From Pedobacter sp. (lineage in GTDB: Bacteria > Bacteroidota > Bacteroidia > Sphingobacteriales > Sphingobacteriaceae): a stretch of DNA of 6,715 nucleotides. Numbering within the stretch: position 1 is the stretch's first letter; every line of letters starts with the position of its first letter. Where the stretch lies: the NCBI GenBank assembly GCA_004295885.1, contig SEDG01000339.1:1-6715 (forward strand). Reading direction: 5' to 3'. The position numbers and the translations under genes are program-made. The notes under the pieces were generated by a model. The model was not told the DNA's origin, ran no database searches, and saw nothing but the letters and a program-made list of their open reading frames with translations. Below are positions 1-5,532 of the stretch, piece after piece.

Positions 1-510
1 AAGGAAATCTGCTCCTATTTTCATAAAATACACACAAGAAGAAACGAGATACTCCTAGACTATCACCAAGTTGCTAATCGCTATTATTTTATTAATAAAG
101 GTTGCATTCGCCTCTTCACCATTGCTAAAGATGGATCAGCGCATTCAAGATACTTTGCATTTGATGGAAATTTTGCTACCGCCTTACCCAGTTTTATAGA
201 CCAGCTCCCCGCTGAAGAATACCTGCAAACGATACAACAATCCGAATTACTTTATATCACAAGAGCAAATTTCTACCATTTAGTGAATACCATACCGCAA
301 TTTGCGAATATATATACCGAAATTTTAGAGCTAGGTTTTATCATGGCTCAAAAAAGAATTTATGGATTTCAAGGGTTTGATGCCTTGGAGAAGGTGAAAT
401 GGATCATTAAATATCAACCGCAATTGCTCCTTAGCGTATCTAACAAGATGGTTGCTTCCTATTTAGGAATCTCACCCTCCACTTTGAGTAGAATAAAATC
501 AAAACTCTAA
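1..510 (+). CDS. Crp/Fnr-family transcriptional regulator, 5' end cut off by the window
   Basis: The frame is open from base 1 to the TAA at 508-510, giving 169 visible residues; family members are about 190 residues, so roughly 20-25 N-terminal residues lie to the left. Visible residues 10-95 fit the cyclic-nucleotide-binding beta-barrel: 'FINKGCIRLF' (30-39) followed by 'KDG' and an aromatic-rich stretch is the usual core of Bacteroidota members. A long helix follows (100-125), then a C-terminal helix-turn-helix, 'VASYLGISPSTLSRIKSKL' (151-169), where the second helix would contact DNA. The protein ends right at the recognition helix, as is common in the short Bacteroidota Crp-like regulators, which often have unknown ligands. 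It lies 63 bases upstream of the exported HbpS-like and hydroxyisourate hydrolase genes on the same strand, so control of that pair is plausible but unproven. Confidence 0.9.
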   Translation, partial: KEICSYFHKIHTRRNEILLDYHQVANRYYFINKGCIRLFTIAKDGSAHSRYFAFDGNFATALPSFIDQLPAEEYLQTIQQSELLYITRANFYHLVNTIPQFANIYTEILELGFIMAQKRIYGFQGFDALEKVKWIIKYQPQLLLSVSNKMVASYLGISPSTLSRIKSKL

Positions 511-550
511 AACGTTGACATAGGACAACTATTTTGGCCATTATAGCCGC

Positions 551-558
551 TAAGTTTG
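551..558 (+). promoter_or_regulatory. Candidate Bacteroidota -7 promoter element
   Basis: TAAGTTTG matches the Bacteroidota -7 consensus TAnnTTTG exactly and lies 15 bases before the ATG at 574. The best upstream TTTG (533-536) is only 14 bases away, shorter than the usual spacing, so the -33 partner is weak. If used, it would give a very short leader for the HbpS-like and hydrolase genes. A single 8-base match in AT-rich DNA can be chance. Confidence 0.3.
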
Positions 559-573
559 CAGAAATAAATTGAT

Positions 574-1107
574 ATGAAAAGTATATTTTTATTTCTTGCA
601 ATCATTCCAATCATCAGCTTTGCGCAAAACGAAACAAAAAGCCCAGCAGTTCTGCTTAACACAAACAAATATGTAAAGTCAACAGACAACTTTACCTTAG
701 CAGGTGCCTTCGAGTTAACGAAAATTGCTTTTGAGTCGGCTGCTGCTTTAAACAAAGACATTTCGGTAGCCATTCTCGACGCTAATGGCATTACCATTTT
801 ATTGGTTAGGGGGAATAATGTTGGCCCCCACAATACAGAAGCTTCCAGAAGAAAGGCATATACAGCGCTTTCTACAAAAACACCAAGTTTTGAGCTAATG
901 CAAAAAGCTGCTGCCGATGCCACTGTTAAAAACTTAAACACCCTGCCAGAGCTTCTTCTGCTGGGTGGCGGCGTACCTATTTGGCTAAAAGGAGAAGTGA
1001 TTGGAAGTATTGGCATTTCTGGAGCTGGAGGCAGCCTCAACGACCATAACCTAGCTAAAAAGGTGTTGGAAAAATTAGGATTTCAGACAACAGAAGTAAT
1101 TAATTAA
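574..1107 (+). CDS. Exported GlcG/HbpS-family (haem-degrading/DUF336) protein
   Basis: The product has 177 residues. Residues 1-18 form a signal peptide (Lys2, hydrophobic core, 'ISFAQ' with likely cleavage after Ala17), so it should act in the periplasm. Residues 42-172 fit the GlcG/HbpS fold: 'AFELTKIAFESA' helix, 'VAILDANGITILLVRG' strands (65-80), 'SRRKAYTAL' (91-99), the glycine-rich 'LLGGGVPIW' (129-137) and 'GEVIGSIGISGAGG' (140-153). Family members such as Streptomyces HbpS bind haem or act as redox-linked sensor partners, while many others have no known role, so haem binding is a family-level suggestion. The start at 574 is supported by the complete signal peptide. The next gene begins 10 bases after the stop and has a similar signal peptide, so the two are probably co-transcribed and co-localised. 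Confidence 0.87.
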   Translation: MKSIFLFLAIIPIISFAQNETKSPAVLLNTNKYVKSTDNFTLAGAFELTKIAFESAAALNKDISVAILDANGITILLVRGNNVGPHNTEASRRKAYTALSTKTPSFELMQKAAADATVKNLNTLPELLLLGGGVPIWLKGEVIGSIGISGAGGSLNDHNLAKKVLEKLGFQTTEVIN

Positions 1108-1117
1108 CAAAAAAATT

Positions 1118-1531
1118 ATGAAAAGCACATTCTTATTATCAGTAGTATTACTACTCAGTACAACTTTTGCCTTTTGTCAAGAGACCAAATATCAATTATC
1201 AAGTCATATCTTGGACATTACAAAGGGTGAACCTGTTAGAAGCGTAAAAATCGGTCTCTTTAAGCAAGACCCTACTGGAAAATGGCTAGCTATAGAGGAG
1301 AAGGTAACGGATAAAAATGGAAGAATAAACGATTTTCTCAGGGTAGGAACAGGATTAAATCATCAAGGGATTTATAAACTCACTTATTATACTGCACCTT
1401 ATTTTAAATCTGCGGGACAAGAAAGCTTTTATCCATTTATAGAAGTAGTTTTTGAATTAAAAGACAATAATCATTATCACGTGCCGATTACACTATCACC
1501 ATTTGGCTACTCAACCTATCGAGGGAGCTAA
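1118..1531 (+). CDS. uraH: 5-hydroxyisourate hydrolase (transthyretin-related protein), exported
   Basis: The 137-residue product has a signal peptide (1-20, 'FAFCQ') and a mature part of about 116 residues, the normal size of the family. It matches the HIUase/transthyretin-like signature at both ends: 'LSSHILDITKGEPV' (27-40) and the C-terminal 'HYHVPITLSPFGYSTYRGS' (119-137). The catalytic set expected from characterised HIUases is present: His30, Arg69, His121 and the terminal Tyr-Arg-Gly-Ser. The family hydrolyses 5-hydroxyisourate, the product of urate oxidation, to OHCU, and works as a homotetramer. Periplasmic versions are known in enterobacteria. No uricase or OHCU decarboxylase lies in this window, so the source of substrate is unknown. 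The gene follows the HbpS-like gene by 10 bases and ends at a small hairpin. Confidence 0.93.
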   Translation: MKSTFLLSVVLLLSTTFAFCQETKYQLSSHILDITKGEPVRSVKIGLFKQDPTGKWLAIEEKVTDKNGRINDFLRVGTGLNHQGIYKLTYYTAPYFKSAGQESFYPFIEVVFELKDNNHYHVPITLSPFGYSTYRGS

Positions 1532-1532
1532 A

Positions 1533-1549
1533 TACAGTTGAAAACTGTA
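1533..1549 (+). terminator. Hairpin just after the hydrolase gene, possible terminator
   Basis: TACAGTT, a 3-base loop (GAA) and AACTGTA form a perfect 7-bp stem starting 2 bases after the stop codon. No T-run follows, so as an intrinsic terminator it is weak; it may instead be a 3'-end-protecting hairpin. Confidence 0.35.
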
Positions 1550-1620
1550 GCTACAACAGGAAAAGAACAAAAATTCATTAAACACCTCGGTCTAAAGATC
1601 TTGGATAGCAGCTCAAAAAT

Positions 1621-1651
1621 CTCTCCTATCGTCGAGATGCATTGACGAGAG
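1621..1651. repeat. REP-like imperfect hairpin, possible dispersed repeat
   Basis: CTCT (1621-1624) and CGTC (1630-1633) pair with GACG (1644-1647) and AGAG (1648-1651), with a 5-base bulge and a 10-base loop. The wording 'TCTCTC...CGTCGAGATG...GACGAGAG' resembles short intergenic repeats I recall from Pedobacter-type genomes. The hairpin is visible; its being dispersed is recollection that only a genome-wide copy count can confirm. Confidence 0.35.
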
Positions 1652-1813
1652 TGTTGTCGGACCAAAAACAGAGATGATTTATTTTAGCTAAACGTTATAG
1701 CGAACGGACTCGTACTGATCAGATAGCTATCGGATTTACATCGGAAGATCTTTCCAGCAAAGCTAACAGGAAGCAAACCAAATGTCTCCGTGATCAAATC
1801 AACAAAAAAGATG

Positions 1814-1838
1814 AATGCCAAAATCCTTAACTGGCATT
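1814..1838. promoter_or_regulatory. Inverted repeat upstream of folE, possible operator
   Basis: AATGCCA (1814-1820) and TGGCATT (1832-1838) are perfect 7-base inverted arms with an 11-base spacer, 53 bases upstream of the folE start. An 18-base centre-to-centre arm spacing suits a dimeric winged-helix regulator; the operon itself carries MarR-family sequence. No T-run follows, so a terminator is less likely. Confidence 0.35.
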
Positions 1839-1840
1839 AG

Positions 1841-1876
1841 TACGTTTATATACTAAAACCCTTTAAATAGAAACGT
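1841..1876. promoter_or_regulatory. Second inverted repeat with overlapping -7-like element
   Basis: ACGTTT (1842-1847) and AAACGT (1871-1876) are inverted arms, extended imperfectly by TAT/ATA on the inner side. TACGTTTA at 1841-1848 differs from the Bacteroidota -7 consensus TAnnTTTG only at the last base. A regulator bound here would cover that element. No clear -33 TTTG was found at the right distance, so the promoter call is tentative. Confidence 0.3.
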
Positions 1877-1891
1877 AAACATCCCATTTCA

Positions 1892-2536
1892 ATGCTCACA
1901 CAAGAAGTAACTGAAAAGACCAACCATCTCCATTTCAACTCTCCTATTCGCACAGATGCCTTCGACATGGACGAACAGACCAAAATTGAACTGATTACCT
2001 CCCACTTTGCCGCTATCATGGAGGTACTAGGTTTGGACCTAAGTGACGACAGCCTAAAGGATACGCCCAAAAGAGTGGCGAAGATGTACATTAAAGAAAT
2101 TTTTAGTGGGCTGAATCCTGCCAACAAACCGAGCATCACACTTTTCGAAAACCATTACCAATATGAGGAGATGCTGATCGAGAAGAATATTGCAGTTTTT
2201 AGTAATTGCGAACACCATTTTGTACCCATTGTGGGGAAGGCGCACATCGCCTACATCAGCAACGGCAAAATTGTAGGTCTTTCAAAGCTCAACCGAATTG
2301 TGCAATATTATTCGCGAAGACCGCAGGTTCAAGAAAGGCTTACCGTTCAAATTGCCGAGGAACTGAAAGCTGCTTTAGGTACGCAGAGTGTTGCCGTGGT
2401 GATTGATGCGAACCACCATTGTGTTTCTTCAAGGGGAGTTCGCGATACGGGAAGTACCACCATCACCAGTTTTTTTGGTGGCCAATTTAAAGAGATCGAT
2501 ACCAAAAACCAGTTTCTTAAACAAATTGGATCATGA
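1892..2536 (+). CDS. folE: GTP cyclohydrolase I
   Basis: The product converts GTP to 7,8-dihydroneopterin triphosphate, the first step towards folate and other pterins, in the cytoplasm as a large homo-oligomer. The 214 residues contain the full type I signature. Zinc ligands are Cys106 and His109 in 'NCEHHF' and Cys177 in 'HHCVSSRGV'; the catalytic histidines correspond to His108 and His175. 'GLSKLNRIVQYY' (129-140), 'RRPQVQERLT' (142-151) and 'GSTTITSFFGG' (187-197) are also typical. The N-terminal 'SPIRTDAF' before 'KIELITSHFA' is a feature I recall from Bacteroidota enzymes encoded in MarR/photolyase-type clusters, and it supports the ATG at 1892 over the internal Met26. The stop overlaps the next start (ATGA), so folE leads a tightly coupled operon. 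It may serve pterin-dependent stress functions rather than being the only housekeeping copy; that is inference. Confidence 0.97.
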   Translation: MLTQEVTEKTNHLHFNSPIRTDAFDMDEQTKIELITSHFAAIMEVLGLDLSDDSLKDTPKRVAKMYIKEIFSGLNPANKPSITLFENHYQYEEMLIEKNIAVFSNCEHHFVPIVGKAHIAYISNGKIVGLSKLNRIVQYYSRRPQVQERLTVQIAEELKAALGTQSVAVVIDANHHCVSSRGVRDTGSTTITSFFGGQFKEIDTKNQFLKQIGS

Positions 2537-2721
2537 GTTTCAACAGTATCAATACATCTATAAATGTGTCTAGGACCCATCCGTTAGCTATGCCTAACCA
2601 GATGTTCTTAAACCAGTGTTTTCCATTGGACGTTGTAAGGACATCAGTTATAAAAAGTAATGGGCATACTGGGCTGCTCATTAAAATGGATAGCGGAATG
2701 AGCAAATTAAACAAGCTTTAG
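2533..2721 (+). CDS. Small ORF of unknown function coupled to folE
   Basis: A 62-codon frame begins at the ATGA that overlaps the folE stop and ends 3 bases before the flavin reductase ATG, so it fills the space between the two genes exactly. I recognise no family. The predicted peptide is polar, with no signal peptide or transmembrane helix, and has two cysteine-free ends and one Cys near the middle (29). The tight packing favours translation by coupling. However, neighbouring genes in this operon are badly deleted, so it could equally be a scrambled remnant. Frame +3 over the same stretch has protein-like pieces broken by several stops, which adds to the doubt. Confidence 0.4.
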   Translation: MSFNSINTSINVSRTHPLAMPNQMFLNQCFPLDVVRTSVIKSNGHTGLLIKMDSGMSKLNKL

Positions 2722-2724
2722 CCG

Positions 2725-3363
2725 ATGGAAATTTCAGCTTTAAAATTAACCGAAATGGATGATCGTGTAAGGGCTACTTTCATCAATAGCCTTCCTGGAT
2801 TTAAATGTTTACAACTGGTAGGAACCATTAGTGAACATGGACATAGCAATCTGGGCATCTTTAATTCTATTTTCCATCTTGGCGCCTCACCAGCACTATT
2901 GGGCATGGTTTTTAGGCCAGGCTCTCAAGATCATGATACATTAGCTAACATTAAAAGGACAGGAAATTACACCTTTAACAATGTACTCGAACCTTTTTAT
3001 GTGCAGGCCCATCAAACCAGCGCCAGATATAAAAGCGAGCAGTCTGAATTTGTTGAATGTGGGCTAACAGAATTTTTTGAACCTGAGTTTGATGCGCCTT
3101 TTGTGGCCGAGTCGACCATTAAAATTGCGATGGAACTTAGGCAAATCATTCCAGTTGAACTTAACGCCACCACGATTGTGATTGGTGAAGTTAAACACGT
3201 TTTACTGAGCGAAAAGTTACTCGGGCAAGATGGTTACATAAGCCATGAAAAAGCAGGCACTTTAACCACTAGCGGTTTGGATAGTTATTTCGATGTGTTA
3301 CCCATCGCCCGTTTAAGCTACGCCAAGCCAGACGGAGCGATAAAGGTATTATCAAACCCCTAA
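2725..3363 (+). CDS. Flavin reductase-family protein (FMN-binding split barrel)
   Basis: The 212-residue product fits the flavin reductase-like split-barrel family, which binds FMN and in many members reduces flavin with NAD(P)H. Visible landmarks are 'RATFINSLPGFKCLQLVGT' (16-34), 'SNLGIFNSIFHLGASPALLG' (41-60), 'VFRPGSQDHDTLANI' (62-76), 'GNYTFNNV' (80-87) with 'AHQTSARY' (95-102), and the late 'LTTSGLDSYF' (180-189). Length and all blocks are normal, so the gene looks intact. The true reaction of this Bacteroidota subgroup is not known to me; supplying reduced flavin to the neighbouring FAD oxidoreductase would be a natural role, but that neighbour is broken here. The start is the first ATG, 3 bases after the preceding stop, and the next gene begins 9 bases after its own stop. 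Confidence 0.9.
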   Translation: MEISALKLTEMDDRVRATFINSLPGFKCLQLVGTISEHGHSNLGIFNSIFHLGASPALLGMVFRPGSQDHDTLANIKRTGNYTFNNVLEPFYVQAHQTSARYKSEQSEFVECGLTEFFEPEFDAPFVAESTIKIAMELRQIIPVELNATTIVIGEVKHVLLSEKLLGQDGYISHEKAGTLTTSGLDSYFDVLPIARLSYAKPDGAIKVLSNP

Positions 3364-3372
3364 TGAGCAGCC

Positions 3373-3747
3373 ATGAAAGATCAACAGCTTGACGTGATCA
3401 TTGTTGGAGCCGGAATTGCCGGCCAGGTAGGTGATCCATTTAGGGAGCCTCAAACCCTGTTTTCCACCCTGTTTTCTCCAGTTTCTACCTTTAAAGATAA
3501 GTTACTGCTGCTTAAATTGACACTGAAACTTCGTTTTTGTAGCGTAGAAGAACTGTTCCAGCGACCAGAAACCACCACGATGATTTACTTACAGCGTTAT
3601 GGATTTACTGAAAAGTTTATTGCGCTTTTTTTCAGACCGTTTTTTACAGGTATTTTCCTCGAGAACGAGCTAAAAACATCAAGCAGGATGTTCGAATTTA
3701 CCTTTAAGATGTTCGCTGAAGGCTGGTCATCAATGGTTTGGCAATAG
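3373..3747 (+). pseudogene. FAD-dependent oxidoreductase (amine oxidase/protoporphyrinogen oxidase-like), N-terminal part with internal deletion and frameshift
   Basis: The frame starts correctly with 'LDVIIVGAGIAG' (residues 6-17), the dinucleotide-binding beta-strand and GxGxxG loop of the FAD site. Right after Gly17 (around 3421-3426) it jumps to 'QVGDPFREPQTLF', a block that in intact relatives lies, by my recollection, some 80-90 residues further on. The rest of the first Rossmann unit, including the FAD ribose-binding acidic residue and the 'GGR' loop, is absent. 'RPETTTMIYLQRYGF' (64-78) and 'FRPFFTGIFLENEL...SSRMFEF' (87-109) then follow as in the family. After 'FKMFAEG' (111-117, around 3721-3727) a second loss shifts the frame, and TAG at 3745 ends it at 124 residues. 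It cannot bind FAD normally. The tail continues in frame +3 from about 3724. It sits 9 bases after the flavin reductase gene. Confidence 0.85.
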
Positions 3748-4430
3748 AGCAACTCGAAAAAAGGGTTCGGTCGGAACTGCTTGTCCTATACCCCTCGTCT
3801 AATTATTGGGAGCTATTGGCCAGCTATGAAATTCCTTATGCATTACCTGAAGATCTTACGGTAAAAAATAGCTTATTGCCTGAACAGGTCCATCTTTCTG
3901 ACAACTGTTACCTGTGCGGAGACCATTTATTAAACGGCTCCATTAATGCGGCAATGGTCAGTGCAAGAATTGCGGTTACCGCTATACTTGATTCGCCACC
4001 TTTTAACTTTCGAAAAAAATCTTACATCAAAAAAACATTAGCCGGCACAAGCCTGGCATCAGCTGAAGATTTTACCAGTTTGGCCATACTAATGACCCAC
4101 AGCAGCCTTTCAAAAACTGAACTATTACAACTTAACTTATTAGAAAAAACCTCTGGCACAGAAGTGATTAATAGACTGCTAGCTAACGGATTGGCCATTC
4201 AGTGGGACGACCAATCAGATAGAAGAACCAAGAGGATTGCCATCACAGAAAAAGGCAGGCAACTTTTGTACCCGCTCTTCTCAGACATGGGAAACGTGGG
4301 GAACTTAATTACAGGAAAGCTTTCCTTGCCAGAAAAAATAACCTTGCAATACCTCTTGCAGCAACTGGAGAATTTTCATTACCTTTGTACTAAACTTTTG
4401 TGCGCCGCTTTTCGTTTGTCTTATAAATAA
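3738..4430 (+). pseudogene. Chimeric ORF: oxidoreductase C-terminal tail fused in frame to the C-terminal half of a MarR-family regulator
   Basis: This 230-codon frame (TTG at 3738; first internal ATG at 3954) has two unrelated parts. Residues 1-84 are the tail of the preceding oxidoreductase: 'YPSSNYWELLASYEIPYALP' (18-37), then 'LSDNCYLCGDHLLNGSINAAMVSARIA' (53-79), the C-terminal FAD-contact region. From about residue 90 (roughly 3990-4025) it becomes MarR-like: 'SYIKKTL...DFTSLAILM' (95-119), helix-turn-helix 'LSKTELLQLNL...TSGTEVINRLLANGL' (124-152), wing 'DDQSDRRTKRIAITEKGRQLL' (157-177). The oxidase stop codon and about 70-90 N-terminal MarR residues are missing. That removes much of the dimer interface, while the DNA-binding core looks intact. 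The last 15 residues ('LCTKLLCAAF...') look unlike the family and may be another small frameshift. It is probably non-functional, although the long open frame leaves expression possible. The methyltransferase starts 7 bases later. Confidence 0.8.
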
Positions 4431-4437
4431 CGGCTTT

Positions 4438-5151
4438 ATGAAAATATCAAATTTTCTAATTCCTTTTTGTTTTTTGATCTCACTGCAAATTGCCTTTGCG
4501 CAAGACCAGTCGCCCTACACTTTCAAAAAGCCATCGGCTAATGGTACGGGCAAGGTTTATATGGGCAGGGAGATTGCGCATGTCATGAGTTTTGAAGGAG
4601 TTGAATGGCTAGAACGCAATAGCCGAACGCAAGAAGAGAACACCAACCTGGCCTTAGCTTCCCTACCCTTAAAAAGCAATAGTGTAGTAGCTGATGTGGG
4701 TGCGGGCTCTGGATTTTACACGTTCCGGGTAGCCAAGCAAATTCCAAAGGGCAAGGTATATGCCGTAGAGATTCAAGAAGACGCCATTGCCTACCTGAAA
4801 AAAAAGGCATTTGAAGATAGTTTGGCCAATGTGGAAGTGATTAAGGGTACAGCAAAAGAACCGAACTTACCAGCCAATTCTATCGATTTGGCATTTATGG
4901 TAGATGTGTATCATGAATTACAATATCCCCAAGCTTATTTGGCAGCCTTAAGCAAGGCACTTAAACCCAATGGCCAATTGCTGCTATTGGAGTACAAGGA
5001 GGAAGACCCCACGGTAGCCATTAAACCTGAACATAAAATGAGTGTACAGCAGGTTAAAAAAGAATTGGCAGCCAATGGCTTTAAGCTAGTTAGAAACGGT
5101 AAATTTTTACCGCTGCAACACTTTTTGCTGTTTGAAAAGACGAACAAGTAG
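4438..5151 (+). CDS. Exported class I SAM-dependent methyltransferase
   Basis: The 237-residue product begins with a clear signal peptide (Lys2, hydrophobic 6-20, 'AFAQ' with cleavage after Ala21). The mature part has a conserved lead-in 'YMGREIAHVMSFEGVEWLER' (41-60) followed by a class I methyltransferase fold: motif I 'VVADVGAGSGFYT' (83-95), acidic Glu111 ending strand 2 ('VYAVEI') for the SAM ribose, 'IDLAFMVDVYHEL' (149-161) as motif IV, and 'ALKPNGQLLLLEY' (174-186). 'KPEHKMSVQQVKKELAANGF' (196-215) is also characteristic of a family I recall from Bacteroidota and Planctomycetes with an N-terminal export signal. The substrate is unknown. Export is odd because SAM is cytoplasmic. All key motifs are intact. 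It lies 7 bases after the chimeric ORF, apparently as last gene of the folE operon. Confidence 0.88.
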   Translation: MKISNFLIPFCFLISLQIAFAQDQSPYTFKKPSANGTGKVYMGREIAHVMSFEGVEWLERNSRTQEENTNLALASLPLKSNSVVADVGAGSGFYTFRVAKQIPKGKVYAVEIQEDAIAYLKKKAFEDSLANVEVIKGTAKEPNLPANSIDLAFMVDVYHELQYPQAYLAALSKALKPNGQLLLLEYKEEDPTVAIKPEHKMSVQQVKKELAANGFKLVRNGKFLPLQHFLLFEKTNK

Positions 5152-5532
5152 TGTGTTGCGTATTTCATAGATTTCTTTAATTCAGCACTCGTAGTCATTT
5201 GATTGTATTCCAGCTGTTAGAGCTGTGCCAAAGCTCACCTTGCGATGCCTTGGGCACGTTGCTTTGAGAAAATGCATCTCTAGCTTACTAGCAAAGTAAT
5301 TTGTAATCTCGTTAAGCACGACACAAATATTACTTTTATTGCGGTTTACTATGTTCCAGTATTAAATTGCGCAGCAAACTCAACAAAACGAGCCTTTTTT
5401 ACCCAAAAGAATCGGAGCGTTAATGTCCCTGCCTATCGTTTCGCCCAATTTTAGGTTTTGGTATGGTATTTCTACATCATTAAAACAGTGCCGTCATTTT
5501 AAAAGCACCAAAGAAACAACCAAATATAATTT
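5152..5532. other. Intergenic region without a supported gene
   Basis: About 380 bases with no convincing coding sequence. A short hairpin (CAGCT/AGCTG near 5210-5225) has no T-run. On the minus strand a stop-to-stop window of some 36 codons (about 5380-5493) has protein-like composition but no start and no family match that I recognise. The last 20-30 bases before 5533 are A-rich ('AAAGAAACAACCAAATATAA'), the usual look of a Bacteroidota leader just before a start codon, so a promoter for the BON/SH3 pair probably lies in the right half; I could not pin it down. Confidence 0.5.

Larger units (their letters stand above)
1532..1891. other. 360-base intergenic region before folE
   Basis: I find no convincing gene here. 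Open stretches of about 50 codons exist on both strands between roughly 1675 and 1830, but they lack a start codon with context and resemble no family I know. The region contains the hairpin at 1533-1549, a REP-like hairpin at 1621-1651, a 10-base palindrome GATAGCTATC at 1722-1731 and two inverted repeats next to folE. It most likely combines the 3' end of the left operon with the promoter region of the folE operon. Confidence 0.6.

Noticed and set aside
514..529. GTTG...CAAC inverted pair upstream of the HbpS-like gene as a Crp-type operator
   Set aside because: Only 4 bases per arm match and it does not resemble the TGTGA-N6-TCACA type; too weak to list.
507..1040. 177-codon open frame on the minus strand opposite the HbpS-like gene
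   Set aside because: It mirrors the + strand gene, which has a signal peptide and clear family motifs; the minus-strand product resembles nothing and would overlap the whole gene.
1716..1731. TGATCA and GATAGCTATC palindromes as a regulator site or attachment site
   Set aside because: Short palindromes far from any start codon with no flanking repeat or integrase gene.
1675..1830. Roughly 50-codon open stretches on both strands in the gap before folE, considered as transposase or gene remnants
   Set aside because: No start codon with context and no motif of any transposase or other family that I recognise; length is within chance for this gap.
1846..2245. Minus-strand open frames opposite the first half of folE
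   Set aside because: They are antisense shadows of a strongly conserved gene and show no family features.
2690..2764. Frame +3 reading 'NEQIKQALADGNFSFKINRNG' across the flavin reductase start, considered as the tail of a lost gene
   Set aside because: A stop lies just upstream and several more break the frame further back; it overlaps the well-matched N-terminus of the flavin reductase.
4935..5198. 87-codon minus-strand frame over the end of the methyltransferase gene
   Set aside because: Mostly antisense to conserved methyltransferase codons, with low-complexity Ser/Leu-rich composition.
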